A stretch of DNA of 64,000 bases from NCBI RefSeq assembly GCF_015354505.1, contig NZ_JACAFP010000001.1, forward strand, positions 214,117 to 278,116, in the 5' to 3' direction. The stretch's first letter is position 1. Every line of letters starts with the position of its first letter. The notes beneath the pieces are model-generated. The model was given only the letters and a program-made list of their open reading frames with translations. It had not been told where the DNA came from and made no database searches. This stretch comes from Microbacterium sp. UFMG61. Lineage in GTDB: Bacteria > Actinomycetota > Actinomycetes > Actinomycetales > Microbacteriaceae. The translations under genes and the position numbers were made by a program. Shown one piece after another: positions 44,515-52,911 of this stretch.

Positions 44515-45204
44515 GTGCGAACCATCCGTGATCTCGACACCGTTGAACTCATCATCGACGCGCAGAGCCTGCTGGACTCGATCCGCGGCCCTGAGCGCGT
44601 CATCGACGCCGGAACCCTGCGCGCGCTGCAGCAGTCGGGCAACTACGTCGTCGGCCTCTTCGATGTCGAGGAGGGGGAGGAGCGCATGGTCGGCGCCTCG
44701 ATCGCCTTCTTCGGCGCTCCGGCCCGGCGGGCGATGCACTCGCACATCACCGCGCTGCTGCCCGAGTACCGCGGTCGCGGATGGGGCCGTGAGCTCAAGG
44801 AGCACCAGCGGCAGTGGGCCTTCTCGCGCGATGTCGGCCGCATCAGCTGGACCTTCGACCCGCTCGTCGCCCGGAACGCGCACTTCTTCCTGACGGTGCT
44901 CGGTGCGCGCGCGACCGGATACTCCGTCAACCGCTACGGCATCTTCGGCGGCGGCGACGCCGGAGACGAGAGCGATCGGCTCGACGTGGAGTGGGCACTC
45001 GCCGACATCGCCAAGCAGCCGGCATCCGAGTCCGTCGTCGAGACGCTCGAGATCCCGACCGACATCGAGGAGATGAGGGTCTCCGACCCGGATGCCGCGC
45101 ACGAGTGGCGCCTGCGCCTGCGTGCGCAGATGGAGGGACTGCTCGGCAGCGGTCTCACCCTGTCGGGGTTCGACGTCGAGAGGGGCTACCTCTTCTCGGC
45201 CTGA
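44515..45204 (+). CDS. GNAT family N-acetyltransferase
   Basis: A 229-residue acetyltransferase. The acetyl-CoA-binding motif is LLPEYRGRGWGRELKEHQRQW (split across strand and helix A), preceded by VVGLFDVEEGEERMVGASIAFFG. The C-terminal half (from about 150) is an extra domain seen in a subgroup of predicted acetyltransferases. GTG start with CAGACT 6 nt upstream, so probably leaderless. Substrate unknown. Confidence 0.87.
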   Translation: MRTIRDLDTVELIIDAQSLLDSIRGPERVIDAGTLRALQQSGNYVVGLFDVEEGEERMVGASIAFFGAPARRAMHSHITALLPEYRGRGWGRELKEHQRQWAFSRDVGRISWTFDPLVARNAHFFLTVLGARATGYSVNRYGIFGGGDAGDESDRLDVEWALADIAKQPASESVVETLEIPTDIEEMRVSDPDAAHEWRLRLRAQMEGLLGSGLTLSGFDVERGYLFSA

Positions 45205-45318
45205 GCATCTCGAGGCTCGAGACAGTCGAGGTCTGCGAGTTGCGCTGCATCACGCGCGGATAAGATTGACGTGCCCGTGATCACGGGTCATCTCCCGCAG
45301 CCGACCATTGGAGCCACC

Positions 45319-46704
45319 GTGGCCGAACAGTCCCGTCTCGACAAGGTCATCGCCCTTGCCCGCCACCGCGGGTTCGTCTTCCAGGCCGGTGAGATCTACG
45401 GCGGTTCGAGGTCGGCGTGGGACTACGGGCCCCTCGGCACGGAGCTCAAGGAGAACATCCGTCGCCAGTGGTGGCAGACGTTCGTGCGCGGCCGCGGCGA
45501 CATGGTGGGCCTGGACTCGAGCATCATCCTGCCCAAGCGCGTGTGGGAGGCCTCGGGTCACGTCGCCACCTTCACCGACCCGCTGGTCGAGTGCCTGAGC
45601 TGCCACAAGCGCTTCCGCGCCGACAACCTCATCGAGGACTTCGAGGCGCGCAAGGGACGCAAGGCCGAGAACGGCCTCGCCGATGTGCCCTGCCCCAACT
45701 GCGGAACCAAGGGCCAGTACACCGAGCCCAAGTCGTTCTCGGGCCTCGTGAAGACCTACCTCGGTGTCGTCGACGACGAGTCGGGCCTGCACTTCCTGCG
45801 CCCCGAGACCGCACAGGGCATCTTCGTGAACTTCTCGAACGTGCTCACCGCCAGCCGCAAGAAGCCGCCGTTCGGCATCGGCCAGGTCGGCAAGGCGTTC
45901 CGCAACGAGATCACCCCCGGTAACTTCATCTTCCGCACCCGCGAGTTCGAGCAGATGGAGATCGAGTTCTTCACGCCACCCGCCGAAGCGCAGGAGTGGT
46001 TCGACCACTGGGTCGAGGCCTGCTGGAACTGGTTCATCGACCTCGGCATCGACCCCGAGAACATGCGCCAGTTCGACGTGCCCGAAGACGACCGCGCGCA
46101 CTACTCCGCCGGCACGATCGACGTCGAGTACCGCTTCGGCTTCACGGGCAAGGAGTGGGGCGAGCTCATGGGCGTCGCCAACCGCACCGACTACGACCTC
46201 TCAAGCCACAGCGAGGCCTCGGGGCAGAGCCTGACGTACTTCGACCAGGCCACGGGCGACCGCTACACGCCGTACGTCATCGAGCCGTCGTTCGGCCTCA
46301 CGCGCGCCATGATGGCGTTCCTCGTCGATGCGTATCGCGAAGAGGAGGTGCCGAACGCCAAGGGTGGCACAGACGTGCGCACCGTGCTGAAGCTCGACCC
46401 GCGCCTGGCTCCGGTCAAGGCGGCCGTGCTGCCGCTGAGTCGCAATGAGCGCCTGTCGCCCCTCGCCCGTGAGGTCGCCGACACGCTGCGCAGCTCGTGG
46501 GCCGTCGACTTCGACGACGCCGGCGCGATCGGTCGCCGCTACCGTCGCCAGGACGAGATCGGCACGCCGTTCTGCGTCACGATCGACTTCGACTCGCTCG
46601 ACGATCGCGCCGTCACCGTGCGTGACCGCGACACGATGGCGCAGGAGCGCGTCTCGATCGACGAGCTGCACGAGTACCTCGCGGAGCGCCTCAAGGGCGC
46701 CTGA
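45319..46704 (+). CDS. glyS: Glycyl-tRNA synthetase (single-chain, class II)
   Basis: A 461-residue alpha2-type glycyl-tRNA synthetase. Motif 1 region is [21 protein letters not shown]; a Zn ribbon pair ECLSCHKR and CPNCGTKG (CxxC...CxxC); motif 2 [21 protein letters not shown]; motif 3 [14 protein letters not shown]. The C-terminal anticodon-binding domain spans about 360-461. GTG at 45319 with GGAG is chosen over an in-frame GTG at 45271 because homologues start at this point. TAAGAT near 45261 is a plausible -10, giving a ~50-nt leader. Confidence 0.95.
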   Translation: MAEQSRLDKVIALARHRGFVFQAGEIYGGSRSAWDYGPLGTELKENIRRQWWQTFVRGRGDMVGLDSSIILPKRVWEASGHVATFTDPLVECLSCHKRFRADNLIEDFEARKGRKAENGLADVPCPNCGTKGQYTEPKSFSGLVKTYLGVVDDESGLHFLRPETAQGIFVNFSNVLTASRKKPPFGIGQVGKAFRNEITPGNFIFRTREFEQMEIEFFTPPAEAQEWFDHWVEACWNWFIDLGIDPENMRQFDVPEDDRAHYSAGTIDVEYRFGFTGKEWGELMGVANRTDYDLSSHSEASGQSLTYFDQATGDRYTPYVIEPSFGLTRAMMAFLVDAYREEEVPNAKGGTDVRTVLKLDPRLAPVKAAVLPLSRNERLSPLAREVADTLRSSWAVDFDDAGAIGRRYRRQDEIGTPFCVTIDFDSLDDRAVTVRDRDTMAQERVSIDELHEYLAERLKGA

Positions 46705-46709
46705 CTCTC

Positions 46710-47441
46710 ATGAGGTCGCCGGGGGGACGGACTCACCAGGAGCAGATCGCCGCGACCCGCGCGGTCGCGGCGATCGTGATCGGCGCGCTCGCGATCAGCT
46801 GGATGCTGCTCGCCGTGCTCGACCTTCAGGACAACGACGGAGCCGCGCCGATCATCGCGATGTTCGGCATTCCCGCGATCGCGTCGGCTCTGGTCATCCA
46901 GATCGTGATGACGCGGCTCGGGAAGCGGAAGAGAGTGCCGAAGCCGGTGCTCTGGCTGATGCTCGCCGTCCTGCCGCTCGGAACGCTGCTCGGCTTCGTC
47001 GTGGCGATCCTTCGTGAGCCCGACTACTTCATCGGGGACGACGGCCCGTGGATGCTCGTCTGGGTGCCGATCTTCATCTGCGTCGGTGTGACGCTCGGCG
47101 CTCTGGTGTGGTTCTTCTTCGTGTTCCCCCTCGTCTCGCTGGCGAAGGTGATCCGTCTGCTCGCCCGCCGTGAGGCGCGGCCCACGGCATTGATCATGCC
47201 GCTCGTGCTGCTCGCGCTCGGGGTGGTGTGCGTCGTCGGGGGCATGTCGATGTCGAGCGGCGAGGTCGGACGCAGGGCTGAGGCGCAGGTCATCGCGGCC
47301 TTCTTCGGACTCCCGGGCACCTACGAGGTGATCTGGGAACCGGGGCTCTGGATCGTACGCGGCATCGTCGCGGCGATCGTGCTTCTGCTCGCGGTCCCTG
47401 CAATCGGCGCACGCCTCCGTCGCGCTCGTCTCAGCCCGTGA
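46710..47441 (+). CDS. Conserved hypothetical membrane protein
   Basis: A 243-residue protein with about six hydrophobic segments (about 15-38, 48-68, 82-103, 118-143, 160-180, 213-233) and few conserved polar residues, so no family could be named. It begins 5 bp after the glyS stop and is probably co-transcribed with it. The end overlaps the convergent DUF1801 gene by 11 bp. Confidence 0.75.
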   Translation: MRSPGGRTHQEQIAATRAVAAIVIGALAISWMLLAVLDLQDNDGAAPIIAMFGIPAIASALVIQIVMTRLGKRKRVPKPVLWLMLAVLPLGTLLGFVVAILREPDYFIGDDGPWMLVWVPIFICVGVTLGALVWFFFVFPLVSLAKVIRLLARREARPTALIMPLVLLALGVVCVVGGMSMSSGEVGRRAEAQVIAAFFGLPGTYEVIWEPGLWIVRGIVAAIVLLLAVPAIGARLRRARLSP

Positions 47442-47856
47442 CGGTCAGCTGCACCTGATCCGTGCCGCCCGCTTCGACCCACGCGAGTGATCGCTCGAGG
47501 ATGCCGCGGAGCACGTCGAGATCGATCTGCTCGAGGTCCTTGATGTACAGGCATCCGACGCCGGTCGTGTGCGGTCCGAGATCCTGGAGCGCCGCGCCGT
47601 GCGCGTCGACACCGTCGAACAGGTAGATCGTGGTCGCCGCCTTGCGGGGAGCGAAGCCGAGCAGGCCGCTGTCGCCCTCGGTGCCCGTCGGGTACCGGTA
47701 GTGACAGCTGCCGAAACCGATGATCGTGCCCCAGGTCTGCGGTTCGCGTCCCGTGACCTCCTGCATCAGCGCGGTCAGCGTCTCGGCATCCCGACGGCGC
47801 ACGGCCGGGGTGGCGCGGGCGATCAGTCCGACGACGTCATCGCCGGTGGGCTTCAT
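47431..47856 (-). CDS. DUF1801 domain protein
   Basis: A 141-residue protein matching DUF1801: TWGTIIGFGSCHYRYPTGTE, LGFAPRKAATTIYLFDGV, then VGCLYIKDLEQIDLDVLRGI. The fold is beta-rich with a central sheet; the function is unknown. Its ATG overlaps the stop of the HhH-GPD gene (ATGA), so the two are coupled. Confidence 0.9.
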   Translation of the reverse strand: MKPTGDDVVGLIARATPAVRRRDAETLTALMQEVTGREPQTWGTIIGFGSCHYRYPTGTEGDSGLLGFAPRKAATTIYLFDGVDAHGAALQDLGPHTTGVGCLYIKDLEQIDLDVLRGILERSLAWVEAGGTDQVQLTVTG

Positions 47857-48425
47857 GCCTTCACCTTCGCCGCGGCCTTCATGGCCTTCTTGTGCTCGCG
47901 CACCTTGGTCAGGGACTCGGGGGAGACGATGTCGGCGACGCTGCGGTACGAGCCCTCGACGCCGTAGTCACCGGCGGCCTCACGCCAGCCCGCACCGGTG
48001 AATCCATACTGCTTGCCCAGCAGCGCGAGGAAGATCTTCGCCTTCTGCTCGCCGAATCCGGGCAGAGCCTTGAGGCGCTTGAGTACTTCGGCACCCGACG
48101 GGTCGCCCGCGGTCCAGATCGCCGAGGCGTCGCCACCCCATTGATCGACGAGCTCCTGGCAGAGCGTCTGCACCCGAGCCGCCATGGAGCCGGGGAATCT
48201 GTGGACTGCGGGAGTCTCTTTGAAGGCGGTGAGGAACTCGTCGGGATCCATGTCGGCGATGGCGGCCGCGTCGCTAGCGCCGGTGCGCTGTTCGATCTTG
48301 AGCGGACCTGCGAATGCTGTCTCCATCGGAACCTGCTGGTCGAGCAACATCCCGACCAGCAGTGCAAGCGGGTTGTCGGTCAGGAGGGCGTCGGCGGCGG
48401 TGTCTCCGGTGATGTGCAGGGCCAT
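47853..48425 (-). CDS. HhH-GPD type base excision DNA repair protein
   Basis: A 190-residue protein of the HhH-GPD glycosylase superfamily: LVGMLLDQQVPMETAFAGP at the N-terminus and the helix-hairpin-helix region with KALPGFGEQKAKIFLALLG. No C-terminal iron-sulfur cysteines are present. The catalytic Asp/Lys cannot be assigned with confidence, so lesion specificity is unknown. CAGACT 6 nt before the ATG (leaderless). It forms a two-gene operon with the DUF1801 gene. Lys-rich C-terminus. Confidence 0.87.
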   Translation of the reverse strand: MALHITGDTAADALLTDNPLALLVGMLLDQQVPMETAFAGPLKIEQRTGASDAAAIADMDPDEFLTAFKETPAVHRFPGSMAARVQTLCQELVDQWGGDASAIWTAGDPSGAEVLKRLKALPGFGEQKAKIFLALLGKQYGFTGAGWREAAGDYGVEGSYRSVADIVSPESLTKVREHKKAMKAAAKVKA

Positions 48426-48462
48426 GCATCCAGTCTGTCACCCGTATGCGTGCGTGGAGAGG

Positions 48463-48984
48463 TCAGATCCTCTGCAGCTTCGGCAGCGGACCCTCGAGGC
48501 GGGCGATCGAGACGCGGACATCGGCGATATCGGCCTTGAGCTCGGTCTTGACTGCGGCGATCTCTTCTTTGAGTTCGGTGCGGAGGTCGGCGATGTCGGT
48601 TTTGAGTTCGGTGCGCAACTCGGCGATGTCGGTCTTGAGTTCGGTGCGCAACTCGGCGATGTCGGTCTTGAGTTCGGTGCGCAACTCGGCGATGTCGGCC
48701 TTGAATTCGGTGCGCAACTCGGCGATGTCGGTCTTGAATTCGGTGCGGAGGTCGGCGATGTCGGTCTTGAGGTCGGTGCGGAGGTCTGCGATCTCGACTC
48801 TCACGGCGACGATGTCGCCCTTCATCTCCTTCTTGAGATCGGTGATCTGCGTCTCGACCGTGGTGAACCTGTCATCGATCCTGTCGGACTGCCGAGCGAG
48901 CATTCGGGAGACCCCTCCGAGCACGGTGGCGGTGAAGGCGAAGAGGGCGATGATGATGCCGATCACGTTCGGGTCCACGAGCAT
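48463..48984 (-). CDS. Membrane-anchored coiled-coil repeat protein (paralog 2)
   Basis: A 173-residue protein with one N-terminal hydrophobic segment (about 5-28, NVIGIIIALFAFTATVLGG), then a helix with DRIDDRFTTVETQITDLKKE and a long coiled coil of seven or more 11-residue repeats (TDIAELRTELK type). It ends in VSIARLEGPLPKLQRI. The 11-residue period suits a right-handed coiled coil or apolipoprotein-like amphipathic helix. It shares ARLEGP and the CAGACT-GGGAGC-ATG start box with paralog 1. Function unknown; the window gives no partner. Confidence 0.82.
   Translation of the reverse strand: MLVDPNVIGIIIALFAFTATVLGGVSRMLARQSDRIDDRFTTVETQITDLKKEMKGDIVAVRVEIADLRTDLKTDIADLRTEFKTDIAELRTEFKADIAELRTELKTDIAELRTELKTDIAELRTELKTDIADLRTELKEEIAAVKTELKADIADVRVSIARLEGPLPKLQRI
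48573..48803 (-). repeat. Seven 33-bp tandem repeats coding the coiled coil of paralog 2
   Basis: Seven consecutive 33-bp units from 48573 to 48803, the central three or four nearly identical, each encode one 11-residue coiled-coil repeat. There are no spacers, so this is not a CRISPR. Confidence 0.9.
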
Positions 48985-49129
48985 GCTCCCAGTCTGCGTC
49001 GCGCGTCGGACGCTGTCATGGGTTCGACGATATGAAGCAGGGATGATGCGTGGGGTGAGGCGTCGTCCGAGACCGCGAGTTCTGGGGACGAGCCCTCGAC
49101 GACTTCCTCTGTGCAGAGAGGGTGACGCC

Positions 49130-50437
49130 TCAGGCGGTCGCGGCGGTGTCGGCGTCGGAGGGCAGTGCAGACTCGGCAGGTGCGATGCCGTACAGGGTCG
49201 CGAGCGCCGCGGCGAACTCACCCGCCTGCCCGGTCGCGGCGAGCTCATGCGCGCGCGTCGTCGGGGTGTGCAGCAGCACGCCGGTCAGGTGTCGCAGCGC
49301 CTGCTCCACCTTGCCGTCTTCGTCGCCGCGAGCGCGCGCCCGACCGATCTCGGCCTCGAGCAGCGCGAACATGTGCGAGCGGAGCGCCACGACCGAGGGG
49401 GTCACGCTCTGGCGACTCCCCACCACGTGGAAGGTCTCTGCGGCTTCGCGGACCACGGTGCGTGCGGCATCCGTCGCCTGGAGCTCGTCGAGCGGAGCGT
49501 GCAGGCTGATCGTCTCGAGATCGAGCAGCGCGACGCCCTCGAGAGCGGCGACGGCGGGGTCGACGTTGCGGGGCATGCCGAGGTCGACGACCAGCTGACT
49601 GTGCGAGGCGACGGGGCAGCCCGCAGCCGCGATGCCCGTCGGAGCCTGCAGATGCGCCGGCGTGAGCACCGGCTCCGTGGCCGTCGTGCAGGTGATCAGC
49701 AGGCTTGAGCGCGAGGCGATGCGCGCGTAGTCGTCGGCGGCGACGGGCCGGATGCCGTGCTTCGCCGCGAACTTCTCGGCGCGGCCCGACGGCGAGTACA
49801 CCGAGATGTTGACGGCGCCGCGCTCGCGCAGGGTGGCGAGGGTGACGGCCGCGTACGCGCCGGTACCCACGAGCAGCACGCGCTCGGCGGCCCAGTCGGC
49901 GATGCGGCTGTCGGCGAGCTCGAGTGCGAGGCGCACGAGCGAGCGGCCGGCACGGCCGAGGGCCGTGACGTTCTTGACCTTGCGCTGCGCCTGGCTCGCG
50001 CGCTGGAAAAGACGCTCGAGCTCGGGAGAGGTCGTGCCGTCCTTGCGGGCGGACTTCAGGGCGCGGCGCACCTGCCCGGCGATCTCGCCCTCTCCGGACA
50101 CGACGGATTCGAGACCCGAAGCGACCGAGAACAGGTGCTCGGCGACTCGGCGACCGGAGTGCACGTCGTAGGCGCCGTCGAGCTCTGCGGTCGGGATGCC
50201 GGTCGCGGATTCGACGGCCTCGAGCACCGCTTCGACGCCGATCGCACCGGCCGCCGTGACGGGTTCGTCCATCTCGACGTACGCCTCGAAGCGGTTGCAG
50301 GTAGCAAGAACGACCGCACCCTGCACGCAGGACGCCGTGTCCACGATCGTGGAGGCGACGTCATCGGGGGTGCGGCTCAAGCGTTCGAGCAAATCGAAGG
50401 AGGCGGTCTTGTGACTCGCCGTGACACACAGCAGCAC
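49130..50437 (-). CDS. hemA: Glutamyl-tRNA reductase
   Basis: A 435-residue enzyme making glutamate-1-semialdehyde from glutamyl-tRNA, the first committed step of C5-pathway tetrapyrrole synthesis. Catalytic Cys is in [12 protein letters not shown] (C47); [21 protein letters not shown] and the NADPH-binding [17 protein letters not shown] follow. The canonical CNRTE is CNRFE here. GTG start with TAGAAT 6 nt upstream. It is divergent from hemE over 63 bp, and both promoters look leaderless. The 145-bp gap beyond its 3' end (48985-49129) holds only a weak CCTCT/AGAGG dyad. Confidence 0.95.
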   Translation of the reverse strand: MLLCVTASHKTASFDLLERLSRTPDDVASTIVDTASCVQGAVVLATCNRFEAYVEMDEPVTAAGAIGVEAVLEAVESATGIPTAELDGAYDVHSGRRVAEHLFSVASGLESVVSGEGEIAGQVRRALKSARKDGTTSPELERLFQRASQAQRKVKNVTALGRAGRSLVRLALELADSRIADWAAERVLLVGTGAYAAVTLATLRERGAVNISVYSPSGRAEKFAAKHGIRPVAADDYARIASRSSLLITCTTATEPVLTPAHLQAPTGIAAAGCPVASHSQLVVDLGMPRNVDPAVAALEGVALLDLETISLHAPLDELQATDAARTVVREAAETFHVVGSRQSVTPSVVALRSHMFALLEAEIGRARARGDEDGKVEQALRHLTGVLLHTPTTRAHELAATGQAGEFAAALATLYGIAPAESALPSDADTAATA

Positions 50438-50500
50438 ACGACGATTCTACCCCTCCACGCGCACAGGTCGGCCAGAGGGGCGAGATGGGAGAATGGGGTC

Positions 50501-51523
50501 ATGCCTCTCTCCGACGCTCCGCTGCTGCGCGCCCTCACCGGACCCCGTCCCGAACATGCTCCCGTGTGGTTCATGCGACAGGCCGGCAGGTCGCTTCCCG
50601 AGTACCGGGAGCTGCGAGTGGGAACGCGGATGCTGGACGCCTGCCTCACGCCGCACCTCGCGGCCGAGATCACGCTGCAGCCGGTCCGTCGGCACGGCGT
50701 CGACGCCGCGGTGTTCTTCAGCGACATTGTGATCCCGCTGCGCCTCGCCGGCGTCGAGGTGGAGATCGAGCCCGGACGCGGTCCCGTGTTCGCGAACCCG
50801 GTTCGCACGGCTGCCGATGTCGACCGGATCACCGCGATCGACCCGGACTCCCTCGACGGCACGGCGATCGCCGAGGCCGTGCGCCTGGTGACCGCCGAGC
50901 TCGGCGACACCCCGCTGATCGGGTTCGCGGGAGCGCCGTTCACGCTCGCCGCCTACCTCGTCGAGGGCGGCCCGTCGAAGGAGCACCTGCGTGCGCGCGG
51001 CATGATGCACGCCGACCCCGATGCCTGGCATCGACTCGCCGGCTGGCTGGCGCAGATCTCGCGTCGCTTCCTCGAGACGCAGCGCGACGCCGGAGCGTCC
51101 GTCGTGCAGCTCTTCGACTCGTGGGCCGGATCGCTCAGCACCGCCGACTACCGCGCCTTCGTCGCTCCGCACTCGCGCACGGCGCTCGAGGGCATCGGAG
51201 TTCCGAGCATCCACTTCGGAGTCGGAACCGGGCCGTTCCTCGCAGACATGCGACTCGATGGCCTCGCCGATGCCGTCGGCGTCGACTGGCGGCTGCCTCT
51301 CGACGAGGCCGCCGCCATCCTCGGACCGGACGTCTCGGTGCAGGGCAACATCGACCCGGCACTGCTGTCGGCGCCGTGGCCCGTTCTCGAGGCGCACGTG
51401 CGCGATGTGGTCGAGCGCGGCCGCGCCGCCCGCGGACACATCGTCAACCTCGGACACGGTGTGCCGCCGGAGGCCGACCCCGACCAGCTGACACGGATCG
51501 TCGAGCTCGTCCACTCGATCTGA
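50501..51523 (+). CDS. hemE: Uroporphyrinogen decarboxylase
   Basis: A 340-residue enzyme converting uroporphyrinogen III to coproporphyrinogen III. It has the N-terminal signature [30 protein letters not shown] (catalytic Asp), [27 protein letters not shown] and the C-terminal [19 protein letters not shown] 6 nt before the ATG (leaderless). It is the first plus-strand gene of the heme cluster and is convergent with the SDR-like gene 19 bp away. Confidence 0.96.
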   Translation: MPLSDAPLLRALTGPRPEHAPVWFMRQAGRSLPEYRELRVGTRMLDACLTPHLAAEITLQPVRRHGVDAAVFFSDIVIPLRLAGVEVEIEPGRGPVFANPVRTAADVDRITAIDPDSLDGTAIAEAVRLVTAELGDTPLIGFAGAPFTLAAYLVEGGPSKEHLRARGMMHADPDAWHRLAGWLAQISRRFLETQRDAGASVVQLFDSWAGSLSTADYRAFVAPHSRTALEGIGVPSIHFGVGTGPFLADMRLDGLADAVGVDWRLPLDEAAAILGPDVSVQGNIDPALLSAPWPVLEAHVRDVVERGRAARGHIVNLGHGVPPEADPDQLTRIVELVHSI

Positions 51524-51542
51524 TCGGTCTGATGCGCGGGAC

Positions 51543-52448
51543 TCACGCCCTCGCGATGCGCCGTCGCCACCACCGGACGATTCGGAGATCGCCGGGGCCG
51601 AATCGGCCTTCCGGGAGCGCGGCGCGGATGCGGGCATCGCTGAAGGGGCGTGTGGGGCGGATGTCGGCCGGCGGCTCCGGAGCAGCGGGAAGCGCCTCGC
51701 TCACGCCCTCTGCGAGCATCCTCGCCTGGGCCTTCGCGACCAGTGGCACCACCATCGCCCATTCCGTGAGCTGAGCGAGGATCCGGATGGTCCACGTCGG
51801 CACCGGTACGAACGCCGGCCGGCGTCCTGCCACACGCGCGATGCGCCTGATCGCCTCGCCGAGAGTGATCTCATCTGCGCCCAGAACGGCCACCGTGGGG
51901 TCGGGGATGCGGCCTTCCAGCGCCGCGACCAGTACGTCGACGGCATCATCGATCGGCACAGGGCGGGCGGTGCGCTCGCGGAATCCGACGGTCCAGAAGA
52001 GGGGAACTGTGCGCACGGCTTTGGTGACGTGATCGACCATGTGGTCGCCGGGGCCGTAGATCATCCCGGACTTGAGGATCGTGTGCGCGGTGCCTGAGCC
52101 GCGGATGATCTCCTCGGCCTCCCATTTCGACTCGTGGTACGGCGATCCGCAGTCGGGGCGGGCGCGGAGAAAGCTCACCATCACGATGCGGCGGACACCC
52201 GCCCGTCTCGCGGCCTCCACGACGGCGCGCGTGCCGTCGACATGCACGCGCTGGAAGGTCTGGTCGCCGATCTCGCGGTTGATGCCTGCGCAGTGGGCGA
52301 CCGCATCGCACCCGGCGAAGGCCGCGGCGAGGGCGTCGACGTCGTCGATCTCGACGCCGCTCCGGCGCGAGACGACGACCGCATCGCTCAGGCGCTCGGC
52401 CAGGTTGCGACCGACGAATCCGGTTCCGCCGGTGATCGCCACTCTCAT
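51543..52448 (-). CDS. NAD(P)-binding SDR/epimerase-like protein
   Basis: A 301-residue atypical short-chain dehydrogenase with the cofactor motif ITGGTGFVGRNLAERL (residues 5-20). VAHCAGINREIGDQTFQRVH and SPYHESKWEAEEIIR (Y-x-x-x-K-type active site) follow, as in NDUFA9/YbjT-like proteins; the C-terminal part (about 220-301) is more variable. A strong GAAGGAG precedes the ATG. It is divergent from an ArsR-type regulator with dyads between them and so is probably its target. Substrate unknown; it interrupts the heme cluster. Confidence 0.88.
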   Translation of the reverse strand: MRVAITGGTGFVGRNLAERLSDAVVVSRRSGVEIDDVDALAAAFAGCDAVAHCAGINREIGDQTFQRVHVDGTRAVVEAARRAGVRRIVMVSFLRARPDCGSPYHESKWEAEEIIRGSGTAHTILKSGMIYGPGDHMVDHVTKAVRTVPLFWTVGFRERTARPVPIDDAVDVLVAALEGRIPDPTVAVLGADEITLGEAIRRIARVAGRRPAFVPVPTWTIRILAQLTEWAMVVPLVAKAQARMLAEGVSEALPAAPEPPADIRPTRPFSDARIRAALPEGRFGPGDLRIVRWWRRRIARA

Positions 52449-52465
52449 GAGAACTCCTTCGCTCA

Positions 52466-52503
52466 TTAGCTACTGGGCTAAACTGTATCTAGCACAGGTG
52501 CTA
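52466..52503. promoter_or_regulatory. Two ArsR-type operator dyads between the SDR and arsR-like genes
   Basis: TTAGC-N6-GCTAA (52466-52481) and TAGCAC-AG-GTGCTA (52490-52503) lie in the 65-bp divergent region. The second overlaps the TATATT -10 (52502-52507) of the regulator. This AT-richer region is the expected autoregulated operator. Confidence 0.7.
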
Positions 52504-52513
52504 TATTGCAAAC

Positions 52514-52852
52514 ATGACAGATAGCGCGACCGACATCTTCGCCGCGTTGGCCCACCCGACTCGACGTCAGATCCTGCAGGACCTCAAGGGTGGCGAACTC
52601 GCGGCCGGTGAGATCGCATCCCGCTTCTCGTCGAGCGGGCCGACGATCTCGCGGCACCTCAGCGTGCTGCGGCAGGCGGGTCTCGTCAGCGAGCGACGCG
52701 ACGCCAACCGCATCCTCTACTCGCTCGTCGGCGAGCGGTTGGCGCTCTCGGTCGGTGACTTCCTCTCGACCGTGTGCCCCGAGCAGATCGTGCTCCGCGA
52801 GGTGCGCAAGCGCGGTACCGGCCGCGCCTCCACGGCCCCCGCCGAAGCCTGA
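52514..52852 (+). CDS. ArsR/SmtB family transcriptional regulator
   Basis: A 112-residue winged-helix repressor: FAALAHPTRRQILQDLKGGE, recognition helix SSSGPTISRHLSVLRQAGLV, wing SERRDANRILYSL. The metal-binding ELCVCDL motif of arsenic sensors is absent. The only Cys is near the C-terminus (VCPEQ), so it probably senses a non-metal signal, like SdpR-type members. TATATT 6 nt before the ATG is the strongest -10 in the window. Confidence 0.9.
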   Translation: MTDSATDIFAALAHPTRRQILQDLKGGELAAGEIASRFSSSGPTISRHLSVLRQAGLVSERRDANRILYSLVGERLALSVGDFLSTVCPEQIVLREVRKRGTGRASTAPAEA

Positions 52853-52911
52853 CCCGCTTTCCCCTGCCGACGACTGTGAGTCGTCCAGGTCGTGGGTGAC
52901 AGGATTGAGTC

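Noticed and set aside
42960..44642. N-terminally extended POT transporter (start at 44642)
   Set aside because: The extension overlaps the divergent GNAT gene and its promoter; GTGGAGGA before 44423 and the family N-terminus favour the shorter form.
48573..48803. Possible CRISPR array
   Set aside because: The 33-bp units are contiguous with no spacers and encode an in-frame coiled coil.
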